Part shown: positions 37,012 to 50,215 of the stretch, in pieces
Layout: the number at the start of each line of letters is the position of its first letter
Numbering within the stretch: position 1 is the stretch's first letter
NCBI RefSeq assembly: GCF_001039355.2
Contig: NW_019775440.1
Span: 1-64,000, forward strand
From: Lingula anatina
Lineage: Eukaryota; Brachiopoda; Lingulata; Lingulida; Lingulidae
Reading direction: 5' to 3'
DNA length: 64,000 nucleotides
Made by a program: the position numbers and the translations under genes
The notes under the pieces: model-generated
What the model was told of the DNA's origin: nothing
The model's database searches: none
The model's input: the letters and a program-made list of their open reading frames with translations, nothing else

Positions 37012-37172
37012 GTACAGGGTGTTTTTTTTTCTGTTATAGTTTTTATTGATAAATAATGATGTGCATGGTATGAAAAGTTTAGTGGTGATAATTCATTCAC
37101 TTTTACTACTTTTCTCTGCAGAATTAACAGGCAGTAGTTGCAAAGTGTGTTGAATAAATCACTCTCTTCTTT

Positions 37173-37209
<37 letters not shown>
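37173..37209. repeat. (GT)n microsatellite
   Basis: About 18 GT dinucleotides, 160 bp after the candidate first exon's donor. Confidence 0.95.
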
Positions 37210-37213
<4 letters not shown>

Positions 37214-40200
37214 ACTGAAACATTCTGGTATAGGCATCTGTACTAAGAATATTCCTAGATAGGAGAAAAGCCACATTTTTTCCTGGAAAGTTTCATAAGC
37301 AGTTTAAATGGAACTCTTGAGTAGTTTTTACAATCCCAGACTACACACAGTGAAAGATCTGTATTGTTCAAATGTAATTGTTATACAAGATCTAATTGGT
37401 AACCAGAGATATTATAAGTTTGTTAAATAGTGAAAATGGTATCGTAATTGATTTTTTATCTCCAGTTGTTCAAAACTCTTACGAATTAAGCTTAGAATGT
37501 ATCATATTGATGAGATTTTTTAAATTACTGTATTCGAATGCATCACGCTTTTAAAATATACTGAGTATAGACTATAGCTATTATTATTATTATATGATGA
37601 TCGATGAAGATGAAGTGGAATGTTGCTTTATACCTATATTTAGATGACTTCTAATATATTTCATAATTGTCTTAAATATGTAATAAGATATATGATTGTA
37701 TGATTCAAGAGTTGCCCTGATTGGATATCAATTGAGATAAGACGTTACGATGAAAATTAAAAGACAGGATTTGTAATATGATGGTATATGTAAATATATA
37801 CGTATGTGTCAAGTAATTGTAGAACGTGGGGGATTAATTCCATATATATATATCAGGGCACCCTCCTCTGATCTTAAAATACTACTGATGACTGCTGCTG
37901 ACTACTGTTTTAATGCCTGTTGTGGTTTAGATGCAGTACCCCAGTTAAACAGCCACTGATAACAGTGTGTGATAAGAGAGAGAAAGGACCTTGGTGATAA
38001 ATCAAAAGGACCAATGTCATAATATTGGTTTTGTATCTTTGGTCAGTGAATTTGTACCAAAAATTTCTTTTTTTTCTTAACAAAAAGATGCATGCTTCAT
38101 ATACTAGTGATATTTTTGTTATTTTCCACTCAATAAATTCATTGCATATTTTTCTATCAGAACTTGCACAATGTTATTGCCATGATTGCAAGCTATTTTT
38201 ATGCGATGTTCCATTCAGTTAATCGACTAATTGCACTGTTTCCTAAAAATCCCACATTATTCTGGTGGTGTGCATTAAGTCTATTTGATATAAATATTCA
38301 ATTCAAGAAGTATTTTTTCTGACCCAGTATGCAGACTACTGCACCTTAAGCAGCCCAGGGTTTTGTGTGTATTCCCAAGTTTCAAGGACCCTTGAAAAGT
38401 AGAGAAGTTTATTTTGGTCTTTGAAATTGTTCACGGTCTGATTTTTGTAAAGAATTTTGGAATGCACATTATTGTGGGGTTATCCTGTATGGGCTGGGAG
38501 GGTAAAATAGGGTGGAGCGTTATCAAAGGGTGGACTACAGATAAAATGGAGGTTGGTGTAGGATGAATATGGTGGAATTGTATTCTTGATTTAAGTTACG
38601 AGATGCCTGAAAGATTTTAAACCTTTTTAATGCACTGTTAGGGATATTCTTAAATTTTTGCCAGAGTTTCACTCTCACATGTTGGAACTGGGGTGTCATG
38701 GACTTGTATATTTTCAACAAATACCAAATAATTATGTACATTGATTCACCTTTTATTGGTATCAAAATATTCCATACTTTCTCAGTTGTTTTGATTTTTA
38801 AAATGCCCTGTTTTAAGGGTGGGATGAACAAGATTCAGTTCTGTAAGAAAAAAGTAGGTTGTTTCTAAAGAGACCAAACATGTTTTTGCCTTTGAGATTT
38901 CACCTCGAGATTCAATTTGTCCTGTCATTTTGCAAGTAATGACTGTAATTTGTTTTCTCAAGGTCTTCTGGTGTTATGTATCAAAGTCATTGTGGTCAGC
39001 TATCAGTTAGATGCCACACCTTGAGCTGTGGGTATTATTATTGTGGTCATTTGGTCAAGCCAGTAAGGTAGTGGGCAGTTCAGGAGATGGTCATCTCTCA
39101 GTGGTGGACTGCCACCCGTAGTATAGTTAAACATGGACTTGTGACTGTTGTAGGTATCATAGGAAGTGACCTCCTTGCCATCGTTAGGTTATTACAGTCA
39201 GTGTTATGGTAGTGGACGTGACACTTTAATTGTCACGTACCAGTAAGGTAGTGGAAAGTGTCACAAGATGGGTATCTCCTTGAGCCTGTTAACACCTTGT
39301 GCTTTGTGATTTGTCACAGGCATAGGTGACAACATGTATTTATGATGATGATAAATAGTTCTCAGCTTTGTGACCTTTATAGTTCCTAGGAACACAAGGA
39401 TTTACTGTGGAGTGATAACTCACAAACAGCAATCAATATCATAATATTCCAGGCATGATATGTATGAGGCAAAAAAGTTTTTAAAATAAAAATGTATAAA
39501 TTTCTTATTATACTGACAGTCTGTCAAACAGACTGACAGACAGATTGGGCATTTGTGCTCCGCCTCCTCCCAATTTTAATGTTTAGATAAATTTGGCAGT
39601 AGGTTCTCTGTGGGAATTAAGTCAGAATAACAGAAATTGAATATCTAGTTTTTTTTTCAAATCTCAGTCCAGAATGTTTGAAATTTATATTTACAATGGA
39701 TAGATTTACAAAGAGGAGGGGAGGACTTTACTTTTTATCCTATTTTTGATTAAGCCTTTGTTGTAAACCTTAGAGCCAAGGTATGATATGATAAAAATAG
39801 TAATTATGTCAAAGTCACAGTCTTAATGTTATGTAATAAAGCTAATATTGGGTGAAATATTATCATGTTACTGCGCCAAGCAACTCTACGAGCAGCAGGT
39901 TGCTGGGCCTGTGCTGCCTCCTTTCCTTTCGTGCTGGTAAAGTAGGTTGTCCAATATTTGAGCAAGGGTTCAGGCAAAAGAAAATCCCAGTTACAGCATT
40001 CCATAAATAGTTGACACTTTTCAAAGTGAAGGTTTTGCTAATCCAACGGAAGCCGGGAAAAGTGTTTTCACAGTGGACAAACACAGAATTTGATCAGGAC
40101 TTGGGGGGTAGCGCACCTCTGACCACTCTTTGACCACTGGCTTAATGCAGCTTGTTCGGACAGTGGACAGTCTGATTTTAGAGGGTTTGTAATCCAGTTG

Positions 40201-40950
40201 AAGCAGTTAGAAAAGTCTCTTGACCAGAAAAAGTGTGTTTTGTCAGTTGTAGAACTGAGAGGGTTTGTCAATGGAGAATTATCATGTGTTCAGGGTATCC
40301 TATTTGAGCAGACGTTGAATTGGATCCAATCATTTAGTGCTGCTGGTTCTGCTTGTTTGACAAAGAACACTGAGACAGCTGTGTTTAAGTTGACGATTTT
40401 TACAATGCCACACCATTAACAGTTTGCGCCTGTGACAGTTTTTTGTCACAAAGATTAGTTCAGGAGTTGTGAAAAAAATGATGGTTTAGCTGAAACAGCG
40501 CTGTATCAAAGTTTGTTCGAGAAAGAAATTGACGACGGCAAAACTACTGCCACAAAGAAGAATATTTGCATTTAGACTACTGGAAAAATGCTGGCTCACC
40601 AGAGAAAATATCTAAGCTGTTGAACTATTGAACAGTAGGAAAATTTGCATTTTTTCCTCAGCTGTTTACCTCTTGATGGTGAAATTAATTCTGATTGATA
40701 AAATTTTTACTTTGGATTACACAATTGTTTCTTTGACAATATGAGAAAAACAACTTCTGATGATGATGATTGATTGATGGAAATTCCTATAATTATTTTT
40801 TTAATGTGAATGAACAGCAGTTGGAGATAATTGCTTGCATCAGTTATTTTAATGACAGTTAGAACTCTTAAAATAGAGTGCAGATTACTTGTTTTCATTG
40901 GGATTTTTGAATATTGAAAACAGAAATCCTGTTGCAATAGTTATTCAAAA
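37210..40950. other. intron, no gene seen
   Basis: AT-rich. The phrase CCAGTAAGGTAGTGG occurs twice (about 39059 and 39240) in a diverged region rich in GTGG/CAC. ACTGACAGTCTGTCAAACAG-type inverted repeats lie near 39515-39545. No supported exon. Confidence 0.5.
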
Positions 40951-41082
40951 ATGATGTCAAAGAAGCCAGTGACACGGACAAGATCACGATCCACGTCAAC
41001 ATTAGGCGTGATTTGCCGAACTTTCAAATTCTTATGCCCTCAGCTTCCTCATGCCTTGTGTTTTTATGGAGGCATGACCCAG
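40951..41082 (+). CDS. candidate alternative first exon (44 codons)
   Basis: Tandem ATGs at 40951 and 40954, both with A at -3, open a 44-codon frame ending in CAG at a GTAAGG donor, phase 0. The N-terminus is strongly basic (MMSKKPVTRTRSRSTSTLG). It is followed by a Cys/Leu/Phe-rich stretch (ICRTFKFLCPQL, then ALCFYGGMTQ). CpG is retained (ACACGG, TCACGATCCACGTC, GGCGTG), unlike the flanking intron. A GT microsatellite begins 12 bp after the donor. It would join the 37-nt exon at 53584 in frame. The basic-then-hydrophobic layout could act as a targeting or membrane-association segment, but that is speculation. Confidence 0.5.
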
Positions 41083-41094
41083 GTAAGGCTGGCA

Positions 41095-41157
41095 GTGTGT
41101 GTGTGTGTGTGTGTGTGTGTGCATGTGTGTGTGTGTGTGTGCGTGCATGTGTGTGTG
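41095..41157. repeat. interrupted (GT)n microsatellite
   Basis: GT tract with GCATGT and GCGTGCATGT interruptions, immediately after the candidate exon donor. Confidence 0.9.
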
Positions 41158-41730
41158 AAAATAGCATGGAGCATTAAACTATTAGTACAGAATGTAAGGT
41201 TGATGAGGCTAAATGCATTTTTTCTGTCTCACACCACAAAATACAACAGAGTAATGTAATGTATATATAAATATGATAAAAATATAAATAAGACAAAAAG
41301 ATCTTGTGAAAGTGAACCTGTAAGTCTTAGATGGTATGAATTGTGTATTACCTTCTAGTGAGAGCCAAAATATTTAGAAAGATTGCTGTTTTACTGTTAG
41401 AAATTCATGATATGATAAGCCTTAAGGGTTTGACCATGCCACTGGTGTGGTTATTCTGAGCTTTGTTTTACACAGTTTAAAGTGGATGTTTATATATAAC
41501 AAGTCGCTTAAGATTTCGAGACAGGGTTTTTTTCAATACTATACTTGATCGTATTCTAATACATAAGACTTAAATGGTTGTTTTTTTTTAAACAGCACAA
41601 GTTTGTTTGCCAGCCATTCAACAAAAGGGCAAACTGCATATTTTCTGGTGTTTTCGTTAGATTAGAAAATATGAAATTGTTTTCAATCTATGAGAATGTC
41701 ATTTTAAAGGTTTTTATATAATTAAACTAT
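41158..41730. other. intron, no gene seen
   Basis: AT-rich spacer between the candidate first exon at 40951 and the tandem duplication. Nothing of note. Confidence 0.5.
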
Positions 41731-44700
41731 TTTTTTTTTCGGAAATTGTGAGAAAATAAATTGTAAAGCATTTCGTTATTTTATTCATTAAAATATCCTG
41801 GATGTGATATAAGAATAAAAATAACTTGATCATTATGCAGAGTTGCAGCTCAAAAACAAACAATGTTCTTCAAGATAAGGACATTCTAAAAATAATGTGC
41901 GGGGGCAGCCTAGGGGATTTATAGTATGCGTCAAGTCAAACACATTGGAATTTTATCATCGACTTATAAAAACGGATTTATCCAGAACAGAAAACACAGG
42001 GTTAAGATAGCAAAGAAATACTAATATTGGCATAGTAGATAGTGTAAAAAATTGAAACAAATTGATTATAGCTGTTTTACATGGGGGCCCCATAGGTAGA
42101 CTGGTCTATTATGTCATACATTGTGAATTGTAGTAAATTTTTATTTTACATCTGGGTAAAGAAAATGATTAGAAAATGTGTAACAATTATTGTCAAATTG
42201 GAGTTTGTGGGGCTTTATTTATAGTATAAGTAAACAGATTTTGGAAGATTTTGAAAGGAATCAAAGCAGATGTATGAAGTAACTGTGGGACTATTGCTTT
42301 GTTTGCAGAGGAATGTCAATTAATGTTAATTAAAATGACTGTAAGTTCCCCTCTGTAATTTTGCAAAACAGCTTGTAACAAGTTTCAAAATTAACACCAA
42401 CTTGATGACTGCATGTAGCATAACAATACCAAATTAGTTTGACCAAGTAAGTGGCAGATTGTCTTAAAAACATTAAAATATGTTCCTGTTTTTGTAGAAG
42501 AAAATTATCTTAATAATTTGTAGAAAAAATGTACTTCATAAACTATTTTCAAATTTTGATAAATTGGCTACCTGACTAAGCCATTCATTTAGCTGGCTAA
42601 GTTATTCATTTAGACCCCCTCCCAGAGCCCCAGATTACCAGATAAAGATCCTAAGGCTAACATAGTTACACGTTCATGTGTACAAAACACATTGGGGACT
42701 TAAAAATTCTCCCCTAATACGTGCACTCTGGAATGAACCATGACCACAAGAGGAACTTGGATGGAATTACAGGGAAACAAGGCATTAAGAACTTCGTGTG
42801 ATTCTGTGAATTGCCTCTTGTAGCAGAAGAACAAGGATATAGTGGGAGTGTGTCATGTATATGTATAGGAACAACAGCGCTAGGTGAAATATCGAATATT
42901 GGGCAGAAAGAACATACAGCAGTCTGAGTACTTGGGAGTTATTTGGTCGTGACGTCAAACAAGTGATCTCAAAGTTAACCCAAAGGGATTAAGATGTGTC
43001 AGGTTTTCTCTTTCTCACAGTTTTGATGTCACTTTGCTTCAGTTCCATAATAGCCATTTTTATTTGTCTGAATCGTTCCTGATGTACGTGTTTGAAGTAA
43101 GGCCAATGCATAAACCTGGATGAACATATGAATATGTAGGATGCAGCTGTGGTATGTGTATAATACAACTGTGACTGTGTACACTTTGAGCGTAAAAGTT
43201 TGTGACAAAAAACAGATTTCACATGAGAATTTACATAGCTGTATGCTGTGAGGTACGATTGGAGTAGAAACAAAAGAAGTAAAGTTTGTTATGCACTTTA
43301 CTACACCATGGATGGGACACTCTAACCACAAGACTATCTGGTCCGTAGTAGCTTGATAAAAATGGCAGATCTTGAAGTGGGACTTTGTATCCGTTCGCTT
43401 TCACTGCTCTGTGGATTAAAGCTGAGTGGAAAATGGAAGGTAAGGTAGCTATTGTTACTCATGATACTTGGCACAACCATAGTGAACATCATTGTGCACT
43501 AGTAATCACAACTAACGCAATTTCAATAATAGTTATTATTTTATTTGTCTTATAAACATGAGTTGGTTTCTATCACAAGCTCTTGAAATAAGGACTTGTT
43601 AGTTAAGAGTATGTTTGAGATATAAATTCAGTAAACTACTTAAATATATGATGTTCATGTTGGTTCAGAACTCCTTAAAAACTTCTTACTCCCTTTAAAA
43701 GTTATAATTCATATTGCTAGCTGAAGTTTCAGAAAGGCTAGGAAAAGCAGGAGGGTGACATGAGTTCATTAGTTCATTTTATGTTCAATGTGCTCTGAGA
43801 GACACACTTATTTCAGAGCAGATCACAATGCCACATCTACCACAATTTGATCGAAGACCACTCATGATCTTATTTCACTGAATGACAGCCTTACTGTTAT
43901 AATTATCTAAAATTTCTGTTTTTTAAAGCAAAATATTGATATTACTTTTAACTATATTTAAATTACACACTTGAGTTTTTCCCAGCATGCATTTTGGAGT
44001 TTCTGACTTCCCATTTTGGAAGATATCCAAGCCAGATAAAAAAGAAAAACCTGCATGTCTGTTATTGTAATGGAATAATTCTTGGTGATTTGGATCATAT
44101 GAACTAACAAAACACAGTTATTGCTCTCATTACTAAATACAGAGGGAGAAAAAAAGTAAAAGCATTTGTGAATGGAGCTAACAAGTGTTGAACCCGCTTT
44201 TCTTTAACCTAGGCCTGTTCTGGATGTGAGATTAATGTTGAAGTCTAACAAATTAGTTTAAGCTCGTGATATGGGTTTGATCATTGAAATCATTTGCAAA
44301 ATTGGAACAATATTGGTGTGGAATATTTACCAAAACTATTTTGTAAATGATACCTTAAAAAGATGGTTTTAAGGTCTGATAGCAACATTGATTCTTGTTT
44401 AGTAGTAAAAGACATGAAAAACAGAGAAAACAAGAAAGAAAGAAAACTGAATTAAAGCTAGGGCTTCAAGTTTGAATTATAATTATTTAGCTTTAAAGCA
44501 GACAATTCTGTTTGCAATCTTTTTGTCCCCTGTGTTCTGCTCCCCATGATTTGATGGATTTGGCTTTGTCAGTGGTTGCTGGGAGTTGACCTAGAACTGG
44601 TCGAAATGCCTTCCAAATACCTGGCTATTTTTATATATATTCTGTATATATAAATGTACACACCTACAGCTTAGAAAGAAGTTCACTAGTTCACTGCAGT

Positions 44701-45946
44701 TTGTTTCTTAAGGTTGTGTTTTTTTATATATATGGTGTCTGGAAAGGATAACTGCGTACAATAATGTGGATGGATTTAATGCATATGACTATTATGTCAC
44801 ATTTGGCCTGAGTTTTTTGGAAATGATCCTAGCACATAGTGGGCAGCTGTGGAATTGTTTGTTTTTAAACAACAAATCAAGACGATTACTGGATCCTTCT
44901 TTGCAGACTTGAAGAAAATTCAGCTTTGGGCTATTGTTTACAATTTGGAAAAGCCATGATGCCGACTGGACTATATTTTAAAATGCATACCATTAATGAG
45001 CCGCTGGAATAATATTTGTGTTTAGACTACAAATGATTCTGTTTAGACTACAGTTGACCATGTTGCATAGGAAACTGAGGAGGCTTTGCATATGAAAGAA
45101 TAATTTATTCCAGGTCTTGCCAGCACTAAATTTTATTGTATACATTTTCAAGTCTTTTGGAAGAGAAATCATTTTATGTAGCACTGGTAGCCATTTTCAT
45201 CTTAAAGGAGCCAACGTCATGGCAGTGATGGTATTGTGATCATTAACAACTCACATGACAATATGGAAAATGTGGTAGCATTGAAATAATACAGAAAATG
45301 AATGTTTTCGGGGCTTTGCGCCACATTTCACAGGATACAGTTAGTGCATGTAGTTAGTGCAATAGAACAACATTAAATCACAGCCCTATAGGCAGCCGGG
45401 GGTGGGAGTGGAGGACAGGGTGAAAAAGAACTTCCCTGTTGGCTTGGGAAAAGGTCTGCTCAGAATCAAAATTTGGTCTTGCTTCTAAGAATGCCTAGGC
45501 GTTTCCCTCCTTTAAAATTGTTAGCTAATGGCCTGAATCATAGCACGCATTTAGATAACCCAAATTGTTTTGGCCAAAGCCTCCAATACAAGTCCATAAC
45601 AGGACATAGATTTAGCCTATCTGCTGGTATTATTTGTCATGACAAATGGTACACACATTTCTCCTGTACCTGGTCATTAAACTGACTTAGACCAGAGTTG
45701 TTCATGTATTGATGCCCATATATCATGATTCTGCAGGCTAATATTTTAGACAGGGTGACGGCCTTATGTGCACCATTATGAATTTTCTATGAGGATGCTA
45801 TCACTCATGAACAACAGTTTTTTTTCTATTTTCAACGCAGCTAATTGCAATCAAGGCAAAATGCTGAGTTTAGTGCCCGTTTCTTCTGGGATATGTTTAT
45901 TTATCCCTTAACTGATGAACATGATGATTTAAAGACTACACATTAT
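41731..45946 (+). repeat. tandem duplication, copy 1 (about 4.2 kb)
   Basis: Begins TTTTTTTTTCGGAAATTGTGAG and runs to ACATTAT just before the N at 45947. Essentially the whole segment reappears in the same order at 45948-50215, with only scattered substitutions and small indels over most of its length. It carries one copy of the candidate first exon (43362-43439). The stretch just upstream of that exon (about 43050-43290) is visibly more diverged between copies than the rest. Confidence 0.95.
43362..43439 (+). CDS. candidate alternative first exon, duplicated (copy 1)
   Basis: The ATG in optimal context (AAAATGG) opens 26 codons, beginning MADLEVGLCIRSLSLLCG and ending SGKWK at a GTAAGG donor, phase 0. 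The second copy at 47574 differs at only two bases, both at synonymous third positions (Ser TCG/TCT, Lys AAA/AAG), while the sequence immediately upstream differs much more. That pattern supports coding constraint, although two changes are few. The central CIRSLSLLCG stretch is mildly hydrophobic. Phase matches the 37-nt exon at 53584, so a short C-terminal isoform is possible. It ends in KWK, like the exon at 36937 (KWKK). Confidence 0.5.
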
Positions 45947-45947
45947 N
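45947..45947. other. ambiguous base at the duplication seam
   Basis: A single N exactly between the end of copy 1 and the start of copy 2. This is where a scaffolder would join two overlapping haplotype contigs, so the duplication may not exist in the genome. Confidence 0.85.
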
Positions 45948-48900
45948 TTTTTTTCGGAAATTGTGAGAAAATAAATTGTAAAGCATTTCGTTATTTTATG
46001 CATTAAAATATCCTGGATGTGATATGAAAATAAAAATAACTTGATCATTATGCACAGTTGCAGCTCAAAAACAAACAATGTTCTTCAAGATAAGGACATT
46101 CTAAAAATAATGTGCGGGGGCAGCCTAGGGGATTTATAGTATGCGTCAAGTCAAACACATTGGAATTTTATCATCGACTTATAAAAACGGATTTATCCAG
46201 AACAGAATACACAGGGTTAAGATAGCCAAGAAATACTAATATTGGCATAGTAGATAGTGTAAAAAATTGAAACAAATTGATTATAGCTGTTTTACATGGG
46301 GGCCCAATAGGTAGACTGGTTTATTATGTCATACATTGTGAATTGTAGTAAATTTTTATTTTTCATCTGGGTAAAGAAAATGATTAGAAAATGTGTAACA
46401 ATTATTGTCAAATTGGAGTTTGTGAGGCTTTATTTATAGTATGAGTAAATGGATTTTGGAAGATTTTGAGAGGAGTCAAAAGCAGATGTATGAAGTAACT
46501 GTGGGACTATTGCTTTGTTTGCAGAGGAATGTCAATATATGTTAATTAAAATGACCGTAAGTTCTCCTCTGTAATTTTGCAAAACAGCTTGTAACAAGTT
46601 TCAAAATTAACACCAACTTGATGACTGCATGTAGCATAACAATACCAAATTAGTTTGACCAAGTAAGTGGCAGATGGGCTTAAAAACATTAAAATATGTT
46701 CCTGTTTTTGTAGAAGAAAATTATCTTAATAATTTGTAGAAAAAATATACTTCATAAACTATTTTCAAATTTTGATAAATTGGCTACCTGATAAAGCCAT
46801 TCATTTAGCTCGCTAAGTTATTCATTAAGACCCCCTCCCTGAGCCCCAGATTACCAGATAAAGACCCTAAGACTAACATAGTTACACGTTCATGTGTACA
46901 AAACACATTGGGGACTTAAAAATTCTCCCCTAATACGTGCACTCTGGAATGAACCATGACCACAAGAGGAACTTGGATGGAATTACAGGGAAACAAGGCA
47001 TTAAGAACTTCATGTGATTCTGTGAATTGCCTCTTGTAGCAGAAGAACAAGGATATAGTGGGAGTGTGTCATGTAGATATGTAGGAACAACAGCGCTAGG
47101 TGAAATATCCAATATTGGGCAGAAAGAACATACAGCAGTCTGAGTACTTGGAGTTATTTGGTTGTGACGTCAAACAAGTGATCTCGACATTAACCCAAAG
47201 GGATTAAGATGTGTCAGGTTTTCTCTTTCTCGCAGTTTTGATGTCACTTTGCTTCAGTTCCGTAATGGCCATTTTTTTTGTCTGAATCGTTCCTGATGTA
47301 CGTGTTTGAAGTAAGGCAAATGCATTTAACTTGGTGAACATGTGAACATGTAGGGTACAGCTGTGGTATATGTCCAATACAAATGTGACTGTGTATACTT
47401 TGAGTGAAGTTTGTGACAAAAACAAATTTCCCATGAGAATTAACATGATAGCTAAGCATATGCTGTGAAGTACAATTGGAGTAGAACCAAAAGAAGTTTC
47501 TTATGCATTTTACTACACCATGGATGGGACACTCTAACCACAAGACTATTTGGTCCGTAGTAGCTTGATCAAAATGGCAGATCTTGAAGTGGGACTTTGT
47601 ATCCGTTCTCTTTCACTGCTCTGTGGATTAAAGCTGAGTGGAAAGTGGAAGGTAAGGTAGCTATTGTTACTCATGATACTCGGCACAACCACAGTGAACA
47701 TCATTGTGCACTAGTAATCACAACTAACGCAATCAAAATAGTTATTATTTTATTTAGCTTATAAACATGAGTTTCTATCACAAGCTCTTGAAATAAGGAC
47801 TTGTTAGTTAAGAGTATGTTTGAGATATAAATTCAGTATGTTTGAGATATAAATTCAGTAAACTACTAAAATATATAATGTTTATGTTGGTTCAGAACTC
47901 CTTAAAAACTTCTTACTCCCTTTAAAAGTTATAATTCGTATTGCTAGCTGAAGTTTCAGAAAGGCTAGGAAAAGCAGGAGGGTGACATGAGTTCATTAGT
48001 TCATTTTATGTTCAATGTGCTCTGAGAGACACACTTATTTCAGAGCAGATCACGATTTCACATCTACCACAATTTGATCAAAGACCACTCATGATCTTAT
48101 TTCACTGAATGACAGCCTTACTATTATAATTATCTAAAATTTCTGTTTTTTAAAGCAAAATATTGATATTACTTTTAACTGTATTTAATTTATACATTTG
48201 AGTTTTTCCCAGCATGCATTTTGGAGTTCCTGACTTCCCATGTTGAAACATTTCTCAGTGTTGGAAAATATCCAAGCTAGATAAAAAAAGAAAAACCTGC
48301 ATGTCTGTTATTGTAATGGAATAATTCTTGGTGATTTGGATCATATGAACTAACAAAACACAGTTATTGCTCTCATTACTAACTAGAGAGGGAGAAAAAA
48401 AGTAAAAACATTCGTGAATAGAGCTAACTAGTGTTGAACCTGCTTTTCTTTAACCTAGGCCTGTTCTGGATGTGAGAATTATGTTGAAGTATAACAAATT
48501 AGTTTAAGCTCGTGATATGGGTTTGATCATGGAAATCATTTGCAAAATCAGAACAATATTGGTGTGGAATATTTACCAAAACTATTTTGTAAATGATACC
48601 TTAAAAAGATGGTTTTAAGGTCTGATAGTAATATTGATTCTTGTTTATTAGTAAAAGACATGGAAAACAGAGAAAACAAGAAAGAAATAAAACTGTATTA
48701 AAGCTAGGGCTTCAAGTTTGAATTGTAATTATTTAGCTTTAAAGCAGGCAATTCTGTTTGCAATCTTTTTGTCCCCTGTTTTCTGCTCCTCAAGATTTGA
48801 TGGATTTGGCTTTGTCAGTGGTTGCTGAGAGTTGACCTAGAACTGGTCGAAATGCCTTCCAGATACCTGGCTATTTTTATATATATTCTGTATATATATA

Positions 48901-50215
48901 AATGTACACACCTAAAGCTTAGAAAGAAGTTCACTAGTTCACTGCAGTTTGTTTCTTAAGGTTGTGTTTTTTATATATATGGTGTCTGGAAAGGATAACT
49001 GCGTACAATAATGTGGATGGATTTAATGCATATGACCACTAAGTCACATTTGGCCTGAGTTTTTTGGAAATGATCCTAGCTCATAGTGGGCAGCTGTGGA
49101 ATTGTTTGTTTTTAAACAACAAATCAAGACGATTACTGGATCCTTCTTTGCAGACTTGAAGAAAATTCAGCTTTTGGCTATTGTTTACAATTTGGAAAAG
49201 CCATGATGCCGACTGGACTATATTTTAAAATGCATACCATTAATGAGCCGCTGGAATACTATTTGTGTTTAGACTACAAATGATTCTGTTTAGACTACAG
49301 TTGACCATGTTGCATAGGAAACTGAGGAGGCTTTGCACATGAAAGAATAATTTATTCCAGGTCTTGCAAGTACTAAATTTTATTGTATTCATTTCAAGTC
49401 TTTTGGAAGAGAAATCATTTTATGTAGCGCTGGTAGCCATTTTCATCTTGAAGGAACCAATGTCATGGCAGTGATAGTATTGTGATCATTATCAACTCAC
49501 ATGACAATATGGAAAATGTGGTAGCATTGAAATAATACAGAAAATGAATGTTTTCGGGGCTTTGCGCCACATTTCACAGGATACAGTTAGTGCATGTAGT
49601 TAGTGCAATAGAACAACATTAAATCACAGCCCTATAGGCAGACAGGGGTGGGAGTGGAGGACAGGGTAAAAAAGAACTTCCCTGTTGGCTTGGGAAAAGG
49701 TCTGCACAGAATCAAAATTTGGTCTTGCTTCTAAGAACGCCTAGGCGTTTCCCTCCTTTAAAATTGTTAGCTAATGGCCTGAATCATAGCACGCATTTAG
49801 ATAACCCAAATTGTTTTGGCCAAAGCCTCCAATACAAGTCCATAACAGGACATAGATTTAGCCTATCTGCTGGTATTATTTGTCATGACAAATGGTACAC
49901 ACATTTCTCCTGTACCTGGTCATTAAACTGACTTAAGACCAGAGTTGTTCATGTATTGATGCCCATATATCATGATTCTGCAGGCTAACATTTTAGACAG
50001 GGTGACGGCCTTATGTGCACCATTATGAATTTTCTATGAGGATGCTATCACTCATGAACAACAGTAATACATATTAATGAAAAGCTTTTTTTTCTATTTT
50101 CAAAGCAGCTAATTGCAATCAAGGCAAAATGATGAGTTTAGTACCTGTTTCTTCTGGGATATGTTTAATTGTCCCTTTAACTGATGAACGTGATGATTTA
50201 AAGACTAGACATTAT
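45948..50215 (+). repeat. tandem duplication, copy 2 (about 4.3 kb)
   Basis: Starts TTTTTTTCGGAAATTGTGAG and ends ACATTAT, after which unique sequence (TTACAACCC) follows. It is collinear with copy 1. Copy-specific differences include a 27-bp local duplication at about 47817-47860 (GTTTGAGATATAAATTCAGT repeated), an insertion near 48241-48262 and about 20 extra bases near 50066-50085. Confidence 0.95.
47574..47651 (+). CDS. candidate alternative first exon, duplicated (copy 2)
   Basis: The same 26-codon peptide as at 43362, encoded with two synonymous differences. It has the same optimal ATG context and GTAAGG donor in phase 0. If the duplication is real, the gene has two interchangeable copies of this first exon; if it is a haplotype artefact, these are two alleles. 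In either case the encoded peptide is unchanged. Confidence 0.48.

Noticed and set aside
42989-47543. Paired minus-strand frames of 80-100 codons in both copies of the duplication
   Set aside because: Present in both copies only because the DNA is duplicated. The copies differ by frame-altering indels in this stretch, which argues against coding on that strand.
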